A stretch of DNA of 64,000 nt from Mucilaginibacter sp. OK268 (GTDB lineage Bacteria; Bacteroidota; Bacteroidia; Sphingobacteriales; Sphingobacteriaceae): the NCBI RefSeq assembly GCF_900103125.1, contig NZ_FNJV01000004.1, positions 1-64,000 of the forward strand, in the 5' to 3' direction. Each line of letters opens with the position of its first letter. Positions within the stretch are counted from its first letter, which is position 1. The notes beneath the pieces were generated by a model. That model had not been told where the DNA came from and searched no databases. It saw only the letters and a program-made list of their open reading frames with translations. Both the position numbers and the translations under genes were made by a program. Shown in pieces: positions 17,486 to 25,646 of the stretch.

Positions 17486-18349
17486 TTATTCGTTTTCAAT
17501 TGCCGAGAACACCTCCAGCAGGATATCCCATTTTTTTGTTTTATCCAGCTCCCAGATACGCACATAGTTGTAATTGCTTACCACATTGCCTTTGGTTATA
17601 CGGGCATGGCCATAAGTATAAGCCAGGTCGTTACTGGCAGAGCGGCCACCGTCTGTAGTTTCGGCGGTGATGCTGATGGCCTGGTTGTTAATGAATTTCA
17701 TAATAACATCCGGACCTGTCATGGGGTCGAACCCAGGGAAATAATAACGGGCTTCAGGGCTTAAAAACTCTTTGTAGCTGGCCAGCGCAGATATGGTTAA
17801 TGAATGATTAAATATCTTGTCGGTATTTACAATAATGCTTTTTGCGGTAAAGGGATCTTTACTTGGCGCCGCACGAGCTGCTGTAGGTTCTTTAAAATCC
17901 GTTACTTCTTCCTGTTCAGGCTCTGGGTGTTGTATACCCAGGTCTATCAGCAGCTTTAGCTTACCTTCAGCATCAGAACGCCAAACAGAAACGTAATCGC
18001 CAAAAACTTTGTCGTCTTCGCTTTTACCGTTGGTGTAAGTATAAGGCCCGGCAGTAAAGGCTAAATCGCCATTTGCTGATATGCGGCCAAATTTAGGTAT
18101 CCAGCTCAGCTTGCCTGCTTGTTTGTCGATATTAGAGTAAAAATCAGTTATCTTAACTGCATTGGGTTTAAAAACAATGCCTTCCGGATCGGTAACGGCT
18201 AAAAAGCCATCCTTTATGCCTCTGCGCTCTACTAATTTATTAAAAGCTTCTTCGGCACTAACTACCTTATTTACTTGTGCGGGGGCAACTTGCGCAAAGG
18301 CAAATGCACTGTAACCAATAAATGTAGCAGCTAATATTATTTTCTTCAT
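17486..18349 (-). CDS. Exported protein with two NTF2-like (DUF4440) domains
   Basis: A protein of about 287 residues with a signal peptide (MKKIILAATFIGYSAFAFAQ). It appears to hold two cone-shaped NTF2-like domains in tandem, about 30-145 and 165-287. Each ends with a typical strand pair (DYVSVWRSDAEGKLKLLIDLG and YNYVRIWELDKTKKWDILLEV). A Pro/Glu/Ala-rich linker joins them. Such domains bind small ligands or catalyse simple reactions; nothing specific can be said here. The ATG at 18349 is used; another ATG two codons upstream is also possible. Confidence 0.8.
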   Translation of the reverse strand: MKKIILAATFIGYSAFAFAQVAPAQVNKVVSAEEAFNKLVERRGIKDGFLAVTDPEGIVFKPNAVKITDFYSNIDKQAGKLSWIPKFGRISANGDLAFTAGPYTYTNGKSEDDKVFGDYVSVWRSDAEGKLKLLIDLGIQHPEPEQEEVTDFKEPTAARAAPSKDPFTAKSIIVNTDKIFNHSLTISALASYKEFLSPEARYYFPGFDPMTGPDVIMKFINNQAISITAETTDGGRSASNDLAYTYGHARITKGNVVSNYNYVRIWELDKTKKWDILLEVFSAIENE

Positions 18350-18639
18350 GGTCATATTAGATTTTGGGGCAATTTAACAATAAATTTTAAGTCGGGAATG
18401 TAATTTGAATTAAGGTGATAAGTAAATAACCCCGCAGCATCGCAGCTAAATAGGTTCATATTTGAAACGAAGGGGTTGATATTTAATTGTAACTGAGCGA
18501 AGCTAATCATGCAAAAACTGGTACCTAACGGCAAATATTAACTAAATGCGTTGAATTAAAAACTAATTAACCGCATAGCGTTGATTATGTTTTGATTAAA
18601 AAAAGCATTATGCGCATATTTATAAAAAATTACGTTGTA

Positions 18640-19311
18640 ATGAACAAATTTATCATCTGTTTTATGGCTATGGTATTTGGTTGTTTAGCCAGCCACGCCC
18701 AGATAATACATGATCTGCAGGGTAAGCCGTACATGGAGCAATCCTATACTGAAGTTGAAGGCAATCCATTTCTGATCAACGGCTGGGCCGAAGGGGCCAT
18801 TGACTTTGTTAATGGAAAATCAGTAGCCATTAAGGTGAAATATGATTTGGTAAAGGGTTTGCTTTTATTTCAAAATAAAAGTGATACAACGGCGCTGTAT
18901 TTTATTGAACCGGTAAAAGCCTTTAAGTTTACCAGTTCGGCTATTGAAGATAGTAACATTCTGCTTCCAACGTTTAACAGTGGTTATCCTGCTATTGATA
19001 ACCAAACATCTTCTTCGTTTTACCTGGTGATTGCCGGTGGCAAAACGCAGTTATTAAAGCATTACAGAAAAGTAATACGTACGGATAAGCCGTATGGTTC
19101 CGCTACCACTTCCAAAACATTTGTACTTACCGATATTTATTATCTTTTTGCCAATAATCAGATCAGCCGGATAAAACCCAGCCAAAAAAGTATCCTCGCC
19201 GCTATGGCGGATAAAAGCACGGAAATACAAGCGTATTTAAAAAATAATGCTGTAGACTATAAAAACGATGCGGCCTTAGCCAAGCTGTTTAGCTATTACA
19301 ATTCGCTTTAA
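18640..19311 (+). CDS. Exported protein of unknown function
   Basis: I use the ATG at 18640 (MNKFIICFMAMVFGCLASHAQ), which gives a clean signal peptide; the frame is open 16 codons further upstream. The mature part of about 200 residues is beta-rich in its first half (NGWAEGAIDFVNGKSVAIKVKYDLVKGLLLF) and charged in the second. The end has the look of a short helical segment (SILAAMADKSTEIQAYLKNN). Similar small secreted proteins are common in Bacteroidota, but I cannot name a family. It converges on cysS with only four bases between stops. Confidence 0.75.
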   Translation: MNKFIICFMAMVFGCLASHAQIIHDLQGKPYMEQSYTEVEGNPFLINGWAEGAIDFVNGKSVAIKVKYDLVKGLLLFQNKSDTTALYFIEPVKAFKFTSSAIEDSNILLPTFNSGYPAIDNQTSSSFYLVIAGGKTQLLKHYRKVIRTDKPYGSATTSKTFVLTDIYYLFANNQISRIKPSQKSILAAMADKSTEIQAYLKNNAVDYKNDAALAKLFSYYNSL

Positions 19312-19315
19312 TAGC

Positions 19316-20779
19316 TCAGGATTTGCTCCAGTGTGTACCGTCTTTACTGTCCTTTAACTGAAAGCCTATTCTGGCCAGGCCATCGCGTATTTTATCTGAT
19401 ATGGCATAATCTTTATTGATCTTAGCCTCGCTCCTAAGCTCAACTATCAGGTTCAGTACATTCGGCAGGTCGTCATTTGCAGCTTGCTCGTCCTTTAAAC
19501 CCAATACATCCAGCACAAAAGTGTTCATTAGGGTTTTTAGCAGTTGCAAATTGGTTTCATCTATCTTCATTTTGCCATCATGAACCGAGTTGATGATACG
19601 TGACGCCTCAAATAGTTCGGCAATGAGCACGGGGCTGTTAAAATCATCGTTCATAGCTGCATAGCAGCGCTGCAACAAGGGCTCTATCTCAATTTCGGTA
19701 GTGCTGCTTGCCTTTAATCCGTTAAGTAGCGCAAACGCGTTCATTAAGCGTTTAAAACCTTTTTCAGATGCCTCCATAGCCTCGTTGCCAAAATCAAGCG
19801 TACTGCGGTAGTGGGCCTGCAGCATAAAAAACCTTACGGTCATGGGGCTGTAGCCTTTATTCAGGATAGAGTTATCGCCTGTAAAAAGCTCATGTGGCAA
19901 AAAGCTGTTGCCTAATGATTTTGACATTTTTTGCCCATTCACGGTAAGCATATTGGTATGCACCCAGTAATTGGCTGGGTTTACACCGCAGCAGGCCTCG
20001 TGTTGGGCAATTTCATTAGTATGATGGGTCGGTACCAGGTCAAGGCCACCGCCATGTATATCAAATTGGTTGCCCAGGTATTTCTGGCTCATGGCCGAGC
20101 ATTCCAGGTGCCAACCCGGGAAGCCAACGCTCCAGGGTGACGGCCATTTCATCAAATGCTCGGGTTTGGCTTTTATCCATAGAGCAAAATCAAGCTTGCC
20201 ATGTTTTTCGTCCTGACCACCAAGGGTGCGGGTATTGTTTAGCAGGTCTTCGAGATTACGACCGCTCAGTATGCCATAGTTTTTGGTTTTGTTGTATTTC
20301 TCCACATCAAAATACACAGTACCATCAACTTCATAAGCGTATCCTTTTTCTAATATCACTTTTACCATTTCTATCTGCTCAATAATATGGCCGGTAGCTG
20401 TAGGTTCAATACTGGGTGGTAGTGTATTAAATATTTGCATTACATCGTGAAAACCAACGGTGTACTTTTGTACAATCTCCATGGGTTCAAGCTGTGCTAT
20501 TTTTGCTTTTTTTGATATTTTGTCTTCTCCTTCATCACCGGCATCGCCTTCCAGGTGACCGGCATCGGTCACGTTACGAACGTAGCGAACCTTGTAACCA
20601 ATTTGGGTAAGGTATCTGAAGATAAGGTCGAAGGATATATAAGTACGGCAGTTGCCCAGGTGCACATCACTGTAAACAGTAGGGCCACATACGTACATGC
20701 CCACATGGGGCGCGTTAAGCGGTTTAAATTTTTCCTTTTTACGGGTTAAAGTATTGTAAACAAACAAATTTTGTTGCAT
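19316..20779 (-). CDS. cysS: Cysteinyl-tRNA synthetase
   Basis: A class Ia aminoacyl-tRNA synthetase that charges tRNA-Cys. The zinc/active-site start MYVCGPTVYSDVHLGN (residues 28-43) replaces the usual HIGH by HLGN. GWHLECSAM and the KMSKS loop (284-288) are intact, and the DALR-like C-terminal domain follows. Length 487 is slightly longer than the E. coli enzyme, which is usual in this phylum. A -7-type promoter box lies only five bases before the ATG, so the transcript may be leaderless. Confidence 0.97.
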   Translation of the reverse strand: MQQNLFVYNTLTRKKEKFKPLNAPHVGMYVCGPTVYSDVHLGNCRTYISFDLIFRYLTQIGYKVRYVRNVTDAGHLEGDAGDEGEDKISKKAKIAQLEPMEIVQKYTVGFHDVMQIFNTLPPSIEPTATGHIIEQIEMVKVILEKGYAYEVDGTVYFDVEKYNKTKNYGILSGRNLEDLLNNTRTLGGQDEKHGKLDFALWIKAKPEHLMKWPSPWSVGFPGWHLECSAMSQKYLGNQFDIHGGGLDLVPTHHTNEIAQHEACCGVNPANYWVHTNMLTVNGQKMSKSLGNSFLPHELFTGDNSILNKGYSPMTVRFFMLQAHYRSTLDFGNEAMEASEKGFKRLMNAFALLNGLKASSTTEIEIEPLLQRCYAAMNDDFNSPVLIAELFEASRIINSVHDGKMKIDETNLQLLKTLMNTFVLDVLGLKDEQAANDDLPNVLNLIVELRSEAKINKDYAISDKIRDGLARIGFQLKDSKDGTHWSKS

Positions 20780-20784
20780 GAGCG

Positions 20785-20792
20785 CAAACTTA
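20785..20792 (-). promoter_or_regulatory. Bacteroidota -7 box before cysS
   Basis: On the minus strand this reads TAAGTTTG, an exact TAnnTTTG match, five bases before the cysS ATG. The -33 region is weak (TTA at about the expected place). If real, the mRNA begins at or next to the start codon. Confidence 0.45.
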
Positions 20793-20832
20793 CGATTTTT
20801 TCAATTTCATGTTAACTTATAGAGATAAGAGA

Positions 20833-20901
20833 TTAGAGCCAAGAATCAAGATTTAAGACAATACCAAGATTATTTTACATGTTCTTGATTCTTGACTCTA
20901 A
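20833..20901. repeat. Palindromic repeat with AAGAATCAAGA arms, family C
   Basis: Arms of 19 bases, TTAGAGCCAAGAATCAAGA and TCTTGATTCTTGACTCTAA, are complementary except at one base, around a 31-base loop region. It lies in the gap between the endonuclease-family gene and cysS. Related arms occur at 40911-41007 and, as a half-copy, at about 52170-52200. Confidence 0.85.
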
Positions 20902-20918
20902 CATCTTGCTTCTTTTCC

Positions 20919-22031
20919 CTAATTGAGCACCACATCACTGCGCAGGGGATAATGGTCAGATAGTTTTTTTTCGATGATCTTGTAGGTGGCTACCTCAAAC
21001 TGGGGGCTGGCCATAATATAATCGATCTGATAGTTCGGAAAATCACCATTATAGGTACGCCCAAAGCCCGATCCTTTTTGACGGAAAGCGTTTTTTAGCC
21101 CTTTAGCCATCTGGTTAACAGCAAAGGAGGTAGGCGTATCGTTAAAATCACCAGTGATAAGGTATGGATACGGGCATTTGGCCGCGTGTTCTTTGATCTT
21201 AAAAACCTGTTCGCTTCTTTTTTCAAAGGCTATTTTGAGCTTACCTCCCAGACGTCTGGTTGATTGCATATCCGTTTTGCCTTTTTTGGATACGCTGTCC
21301 AGATATTTATAATCTTCGGGGTCAAAGCGGATAGATTGCAGGTGGACGCTATAAAAACGAAAGGTTTGCTTCCCTTTTTTTACGTCGACAAATAAACACT
21401 GGTTCTCGGAGCGGGTTTCTGTCAGGCGGATCATTCCTTTGCCTACTATCGGAAACCTGGAAAAGATGGCCATACCAATAGCCTCGGTACTGTTAAAATT
21501 AAAAGGCTCAAAATAAAAGTTGCTGGCGCCTATAATCCTGATGAGGGAATCGCGCATTTCATACTGGCCTTTGTTTTTAGTGTAAAATTCCTGAAATCCG
21601 ATAATATCGGGCTGTTGCTGGCTAATAAGGGTTAGAATTTGATGTTTGGTTGATATATCGTTTGAGGCCCCGTACCGTTTAAAGTTATGAACATTATAGG
21701 TCATTACCCGAATGGCGTTCTCTGCGGCGGGTTTTTCAGTTTCGGCCCCACTTAATCTGAAACCGATATTATTGAACAGCACATTGTAGCCCAATAAAAT
21801 AGTGACAAATGATAACAGAAACTGCCAGCGACGGCGCAGCAGCCAATAGGCAAGCATAATAAGGTTAACGATGAGTAATACAGGATAGGCCAGGCCAAAA
21901 AAAGCGAAGACCCAAACCTTTCTGGGGTCAACGTGGGGGGCGAAATAGCTGATCAGTAAAGCAACACATAAGAACAGATTTATCCATAAAAGTATTTTAC
22001 CTATAAAGCTCTGTTTGCGTTTAACTTTCAT
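20919..22031 (-). CDS. Membrane-anchored endonuclease/exonuclease/phosphatase-family protein
   Basis: A 370-residue protein with three hydrophobic segments in the first 90 residues (LLWINLFLCVALLISYF, VLLIVNLIMLAYWLL, FLLSFVTILLGYNVLF). An EEP (DNase I-like) domain follows from about 107 to 370. Catalytic motifs are visible: MTYNVHNF, IIGFQEFY, YSVHLQS, ITGDFNDTPTS and the final SDHYPLRSDV. The family includes nucleases, phospholipases and phosphatases; the substrate here is not known. It is the last gene of the mutL operon and overlaps the rhomboid gene upstream by 11 bases, suggesting translational coupling. Confidence 0.9.
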   Translation of the reverse strand: MKVKRKQSFIGKILLWINLFLCVALLISYFAPHVDPRKVWVFAFFGLAYPVLLIVNLIMLAYWLLRRRWQFLLSFVTILLGYNVLFNNIGFRLSGAETEKPAAENAIRVMTYNVHNFKRYGASNDISTKHQILTLISQQQPDIIGFQEFYTKNKGQYEMRDSLIRIIGASNFYFEPFNFNSTEAIGMAIFSRFPIVGKGMIRLTETRSENQCLFVDVKKGKQTFRFYSVHLQSIRFDPEDYKYLDSVSKKGKTDMQSTRRLGGKLKIAFEKRSEQVFKIKEHAAKCPYPYLITGDFNDTPTSFAVNQMAKGLKNAFRQKGSGFGRTYNGDFPNYQIDYIMASPQFEVATYKIIEKKLSDHYPLRSDVVLN

Positions 22032-22890
22032 TATTGCTTGCGCGAAATAAAATTTCTTTTTCCTGCTTGGTCAGGCTGTCATAACCCGATTGTGATATTT
22101 TATCTAATATACGGTCAATTTCATCCTGACGTGGGTACTCGGCGCTATTTTTATTGGAATTTTTAGCCACCACTTTTAATTTAGGACTAGCTTTAAATAT
22201 ATTGCCGATACTGCCAATCCAATCGTGCCCTCTTTGTAATTGTTTAATATAAACAAAACCCAGTAGCGCACCGCCCAGGTGAGCTATTTCGCCGCCCGCG
22301 TTAGGGCCAACCATGCCCAGAAAATCAATTACCAGGATTACTAATACCAGCCATTTTAACTTTACCGGTCCAAACAGGATTAATGATATGGTATAGTTAG
22401 GCAGCAGTGTGGCGGTAGCCACTACAATGGCCATAACGCTGGCAGAGGCCCCTACAACCGGAATAGCCTGTAAACCCGGGTTGTGTGTAAAAGCCGGAAA
22501 GAGATTATAACAGGCGATATAAAAAAGAGCACCTGCAAGCCCCCCCATGATGTATAAACCTATGGTACGTTTATTCCCAAGATACTCTTCAAATATTTGC
22601 CCCATCCAATACAGCCAAAGCATATTAAACAGGATATGGAGCACACCTGCGTGCATAAACATGTAAGTAAAAGGCGTCCAAAAACGGGTAAGCAGTTTTG
22701 GCAGGTAAGCGGTAGTTGCCAGGTAATCATTGGCGTAATAGGCAATTGTACTTGGTTGCCCAAAAAGATTTTCAATAACTGCAGGAATATTAATACCCAA
22801 AAAAACAATAACGTTAATGCCAATGAGCAGGTTGAGCTTATTGCCCGACCGCAGCATTTTGTACTGAATATTTTGCCAGAGGGTACTCAT
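22021..22890 (-). CDS. Rhomboid-family intramembrane serine protease
   Basis: A 289-residue polytopic membrane protein. The catalytic Ser is in VVGASAS (Ser149 of a GASA motif) in one membrane helix, and the His is in EIAHLGGALLGF (His204) in the next. The conserved HAGVLHILFNM segment, with the His and Asn that line the active site, is at about 80-90. The tail after about 220 is cytosolic and charged. Rhomboids cut single-pass membrane proteins within the bilayer; the substrate is unknown. It lies 35 bases after a second, different rhomboid and overlaps the next gene by 11 bases. Confidence 0.93.
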   Translation of the reverse strand: MSTLWQNIQYKMLRSGNKLNLLIGINVIVFLGINIPAVIENLFGQPSTIAYYANDYLATTAYLPKLLTRFWTPFTYMFMHAGVLHILFNMLWLYWMGQIFEEYLGNKRTIGLYIMGGLAGALFYIACYNLFPAFTHNPGLQAIPVVGASASVMAIVVATATLLPNYTISLILFGPVKLKWLVLVILVIDFLGMVGPNAGGEIAHLGGALLGFVYIKQLQRGHDWIGSIGNIFKASPKLKVVAKNSNKNSAEYPRQDEIDRILDKISQSGYDSLTKQEKEILFRASNNES

Positions 22891-22925
22891 AAAATATACT
22901 TTTGTTTATTGGATAACTACCGTTA

Positions 22926-23636
22926 TTAATAAAAATTGTTTGGCCTTTGTATTCGCCAGTATTTTAATATAATATAGCCAAACAAAGCGCCGCCAAGATG
23001 TGCAAAGTGTGCCACTGAGTCGCCGGCAAATTGCCCGAAACCGCCTATTAATTCTATAACTATGTATACTGTTACTAAATACTTAGCTTTTATTGGTACA
23101 GGAATAAACAATATCATCATCTCTACATTGGGGAACAAAAAGCCGAATGCCAATAATAGGCCAAATATTGATCCGGAAGCTCCTAATGTAGCGCCATAAT
23201 AAATTTCTTTTAATTTATTAAACCCGGCATAGTTAACATAAGGGGCTATATCTCTATTGATAACCGTAAACGAGCCTATTACTCCATGCACCTCAATCGC
23301 CTGTACCAGCACCTGTAAAATTAAAGCACCAATACCTGTAATAAAATAGTATTGCAAAAAACGTTTGGAGCCGAGAGTGTACTCAAGGGTAGGACCAAAT
23401 ATGAACAAAGCAAACATATTGAAAAAAATATGCTGGAAGTTTGCATGCATGAACATATAGGTAACAATTTGCCAGGGGTGAAATAAGGGCGAATTAAAAT
23501 AAAACGCGGATAGCCATGTTACAAGATCTATCCCCGCCCTGCCTAAAACATATGTTCCTATAAAGAATATAATATTAATGATCAGCAGGTTTTTTACAAC
23601 CGGTGGTATATTGGCAAATGGTGATTGACTATTCAT
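22926..23636 (-). CDS. Rhomboid-family intramembrane serine protease
   Basis: A 236-residue rhomboid with a six-helix core. The active Ser is in LGASGSIFG (Ser154 of GASG) and the His is in HFAHLGGALFGY (about residue 213). The N-terminal helix pair and HANFQHIFFNMFAL are as in other bacterial rhomboids. The two tandem rhomboids differ clearly in their loops and tails, so the duplication is old. The gene lies 23 bases downstream of mutL and is presumably cotranscribed with it. Confidence 0.94.
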   Translation of the reverse strand: MNSQSPFANIPPVVKNLLIINIIFFIGTYVLGRAGIDLVTWLSAFYFNSPLFHPWQIVTYMFMHANFQHIFFNMFALFIFGPTLEYTLGSKRFLQYYFITGIGALILQVLVQAIEVHGVIGSFTVINRDIAPYVNYAGFNKLKEIYYGATLGASGSIFGLLLAFGFLFPNVEMMILFIPVPIKAKYLVTVYIVIELIGGFGQFAGDSVAHFAHLGGALFGYIILKYWRIQRPNNFY

Positions 23637-23659
23637 AGTATAAATAAAAGCCGGTCAGG

Positions 23660-25516
23660 CTATTTTTCAAATCGTTCTAAAAGTTCGGCCATGGTAAAGG
23701 TACTGATTACGGGCTTACCGTTCAATGCCTGGTTTGGTGTTTCGCAGGCAAAAAGCTGGTCAATGAGCTGGTTCATTTCCTCCAGTGATAACTTAGTGCC
23801 GGTTTTAATGGCCCCGTTGCGCGCCAATGACCGGGCCAGGTTATCGCGCTTATCCAGTTTTAAAATGGCCATGTTATTTTTAAAGCCTTCCAGCAAGTGC
23901 TCCAGCAACTCATGCTCGCCCACATTGCTCAGTTCGGCTGGTATACCCTCTACCACTACTGTATTTTTCCCAAACTCGCGTATATCAAAGCCCAGTGAGC
24001 GGATATCGGGCAACAATTCTCTTAATAACTCAAAATCGCTACCGTTTAGTGTTACCGATTGTGGGAATAAACTTTGCTGACTGACCCCCGAATGATTTTG
24101 CAATTGCTGTAAAAAACGCTCATACAAAATACGTTCATGCGCGGCCTGCTGCCCGATGAGCATAAAACCTGATTTAATTTGCGACAAGATAAAACGGTTA
24201 TGGATCTGGAATAATTGCCGTTCGCTCGATTTACTTACCTCCTGCTCATTTACCGCGATACGCTCTTCCTGGTGCAGTTCATGCTGCAGGTTTTCTTCCT
24301 TTTTACTGATCTCGTATAGTGTATCCCAATTTTTAGGAATGGGGTTGCTTCTAAAGCCACCGTCCTCTCGCAAAAAAGGGTGTTCGCGTACCGGCTTTTT
24401 CTCGGCAGCAAAAGGGTTAAAATCGGGGTTGAAAGATATGGTTGGCGCTACGATCTCCTCAAAAGGCTTGGGTGTTATCAGGTGTTCAATGCTGTTCTCC
24501 TGGTCAAAATCCAAACTTGGCGTAATATTATACCTGCCTAATGACCGTTTTACCGCCGAACGGATAATGGCATAAATAGCCTTTTCGTCCTGGTACTTGA
24601 TCTCGGTTTTGGTAGGGTGCACATTGATATCTATGCGCGATGGATCTATATCAATAAACAGTACGTAAAACGGGAAGCTATCATCTGGCAACAACTCTTC
24701 AAACGCGGTGAGTACAGCGTGGTTCAAATACGCGTCGCGGATAAAGCGGTTGTTCACAAAAAAGAACTGCTCGCCCCGGGTTTTACGCGCAAACTCGGGC
24801 TTGCCTACAAAACCCCGCAAATTGATGATGCTGGTATCTTCCTCAACCGGTACCAGGCGTTGGTTATAATTATTGCCAAACAGATGCACTATGCGTTGCT
24901 TTAGCGCAGTCCCCGGCAAGTGATATACCTCTTGTGCGTCATGGTGCAGGGTAAAAAATATCTGTGGATTGGCCAGTGCTACCCGTTGAAATTCGTCAAT
25001 GATATGGCGCATCTCTACCGGGTTACTTTTTAAAAAGTTACGACGGGCCGGTGTATTATAAAAAAGGTTTTTAACCGATATGGAGGTGCCGGTATTGGCC
25101 TGGCAGGCCTCCTGGCTCACTACCTCAGAGCCTTCAATAAAAATGCAGGTGCCCAGCTCATCCTCATGGCGACGGGTTTTCATTTCTACCTGGGCAATGG
25201 CGGCTATAGATGCCATGGCCTCTCCACGGAAACCCATGGTGCGTATGGCAAACAGATCATCGGCCTTGCGTATTTTTGAGGTGGCATGGCGCTCAAAACA
25301 CATACGTGCATCAGTAAGGCTCATGCCGCAACCGTCATCAATAACCTGTATTAATGATTTACCCGCATCCTTTACAATGAGCTGAATTTTTCCGGCTCCG
25401 GCGTCAATCGCGTTCTCCACTAATTCCTTTACGGCAGATGCGGGGCGTTGTACCACTTCGCCAGCGGCAATTTGGTTGGCAACGGCATCCGGTAAAAGCT
25501 GTATGATATCTGACAT
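23660..25516 (-). CDS. mutL: DNA mismatch repair protein MutL
   Basis: A 618-residue MutL, the ATPase that links MutS mismatch recognition to strand removal. The GHKL ATPase motifs are intact: ELVENAIDAGA, DDGCGMS, TMGFRGEAMASI and GTSISVKNLFYNTPAR. The middle is a variable linker (about 340-430) and the C-terminal dimerisation domain follows. The endonuclease motif DQHA(X)2E(X)4E of endonuclease-type MutL is here GQQAAHERILYE, lacking the Asp and His, so nuclease activity is doubtful. First gene of a four-gene operon with two rhomboids and an EEP protein. Confidence 0.96.
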   Translation of the reverse strand: MSDIIQLLPDAVANQIAAGEVVQRPASAVKELVENAIDAGAGKIQLIVKDAGKSLIQVIDDGCGMSLTDARMCFERHATSKIRKADDLFAIRTMGFRGEAMASIAAIAQVEMKTRRHEDELGTCIFIEGSEVVSQEACQANTGTSISVKNLFYNTPARRNFLKSNPVEMRHIIDEFQRVALANPQIFFTLHHDAQEVYHLPGTALKQRIVHLFGNNYNQRLVPVEEDTSIINLRGFVGKPEFARKTRGEQFFFVNNRFIRDAYLNHAVLTAFEELLPDDSFPFYVLFIDIDPSRIDINVHPTKTEIKYQDEKAIYAIIRSAVKRSLGRYNITPSLDFDQENSIEHLITPKPFEEIVAPTISFNPDFNPFAAEKKPVREHPFLREDGGFRSNPIPKNWDTLYEISKKEENLQHELHQEERIAVNEQEVSKSSERQLFQIHNRFILSQIKSGFMLIGQQAAHERILYERFLQQLQNHSGVSQQSLFPQSVTLNGSDFELLRELLPDIRSLGFDIREFGKNTVVVEGIPAELSNVGEHELLEHLLEGFKNNMAILKLDKRDNLARSLARNGAIKTGTKLSLEEMNQLIDQLFACETPNQALNGKPVISTFTMAELLERFEK

Positions 25517-25646
25517 CTAAAAAAAATCCCTCCAATTTCGAATTCGATGCTAAATTAAATATTTGAAGGCATAACTTTATGATTTGATAATTGTATAAAC
25601 ATTTAACGTTTAATAATTACATTACCAGTACCATACGATTTAGTTT

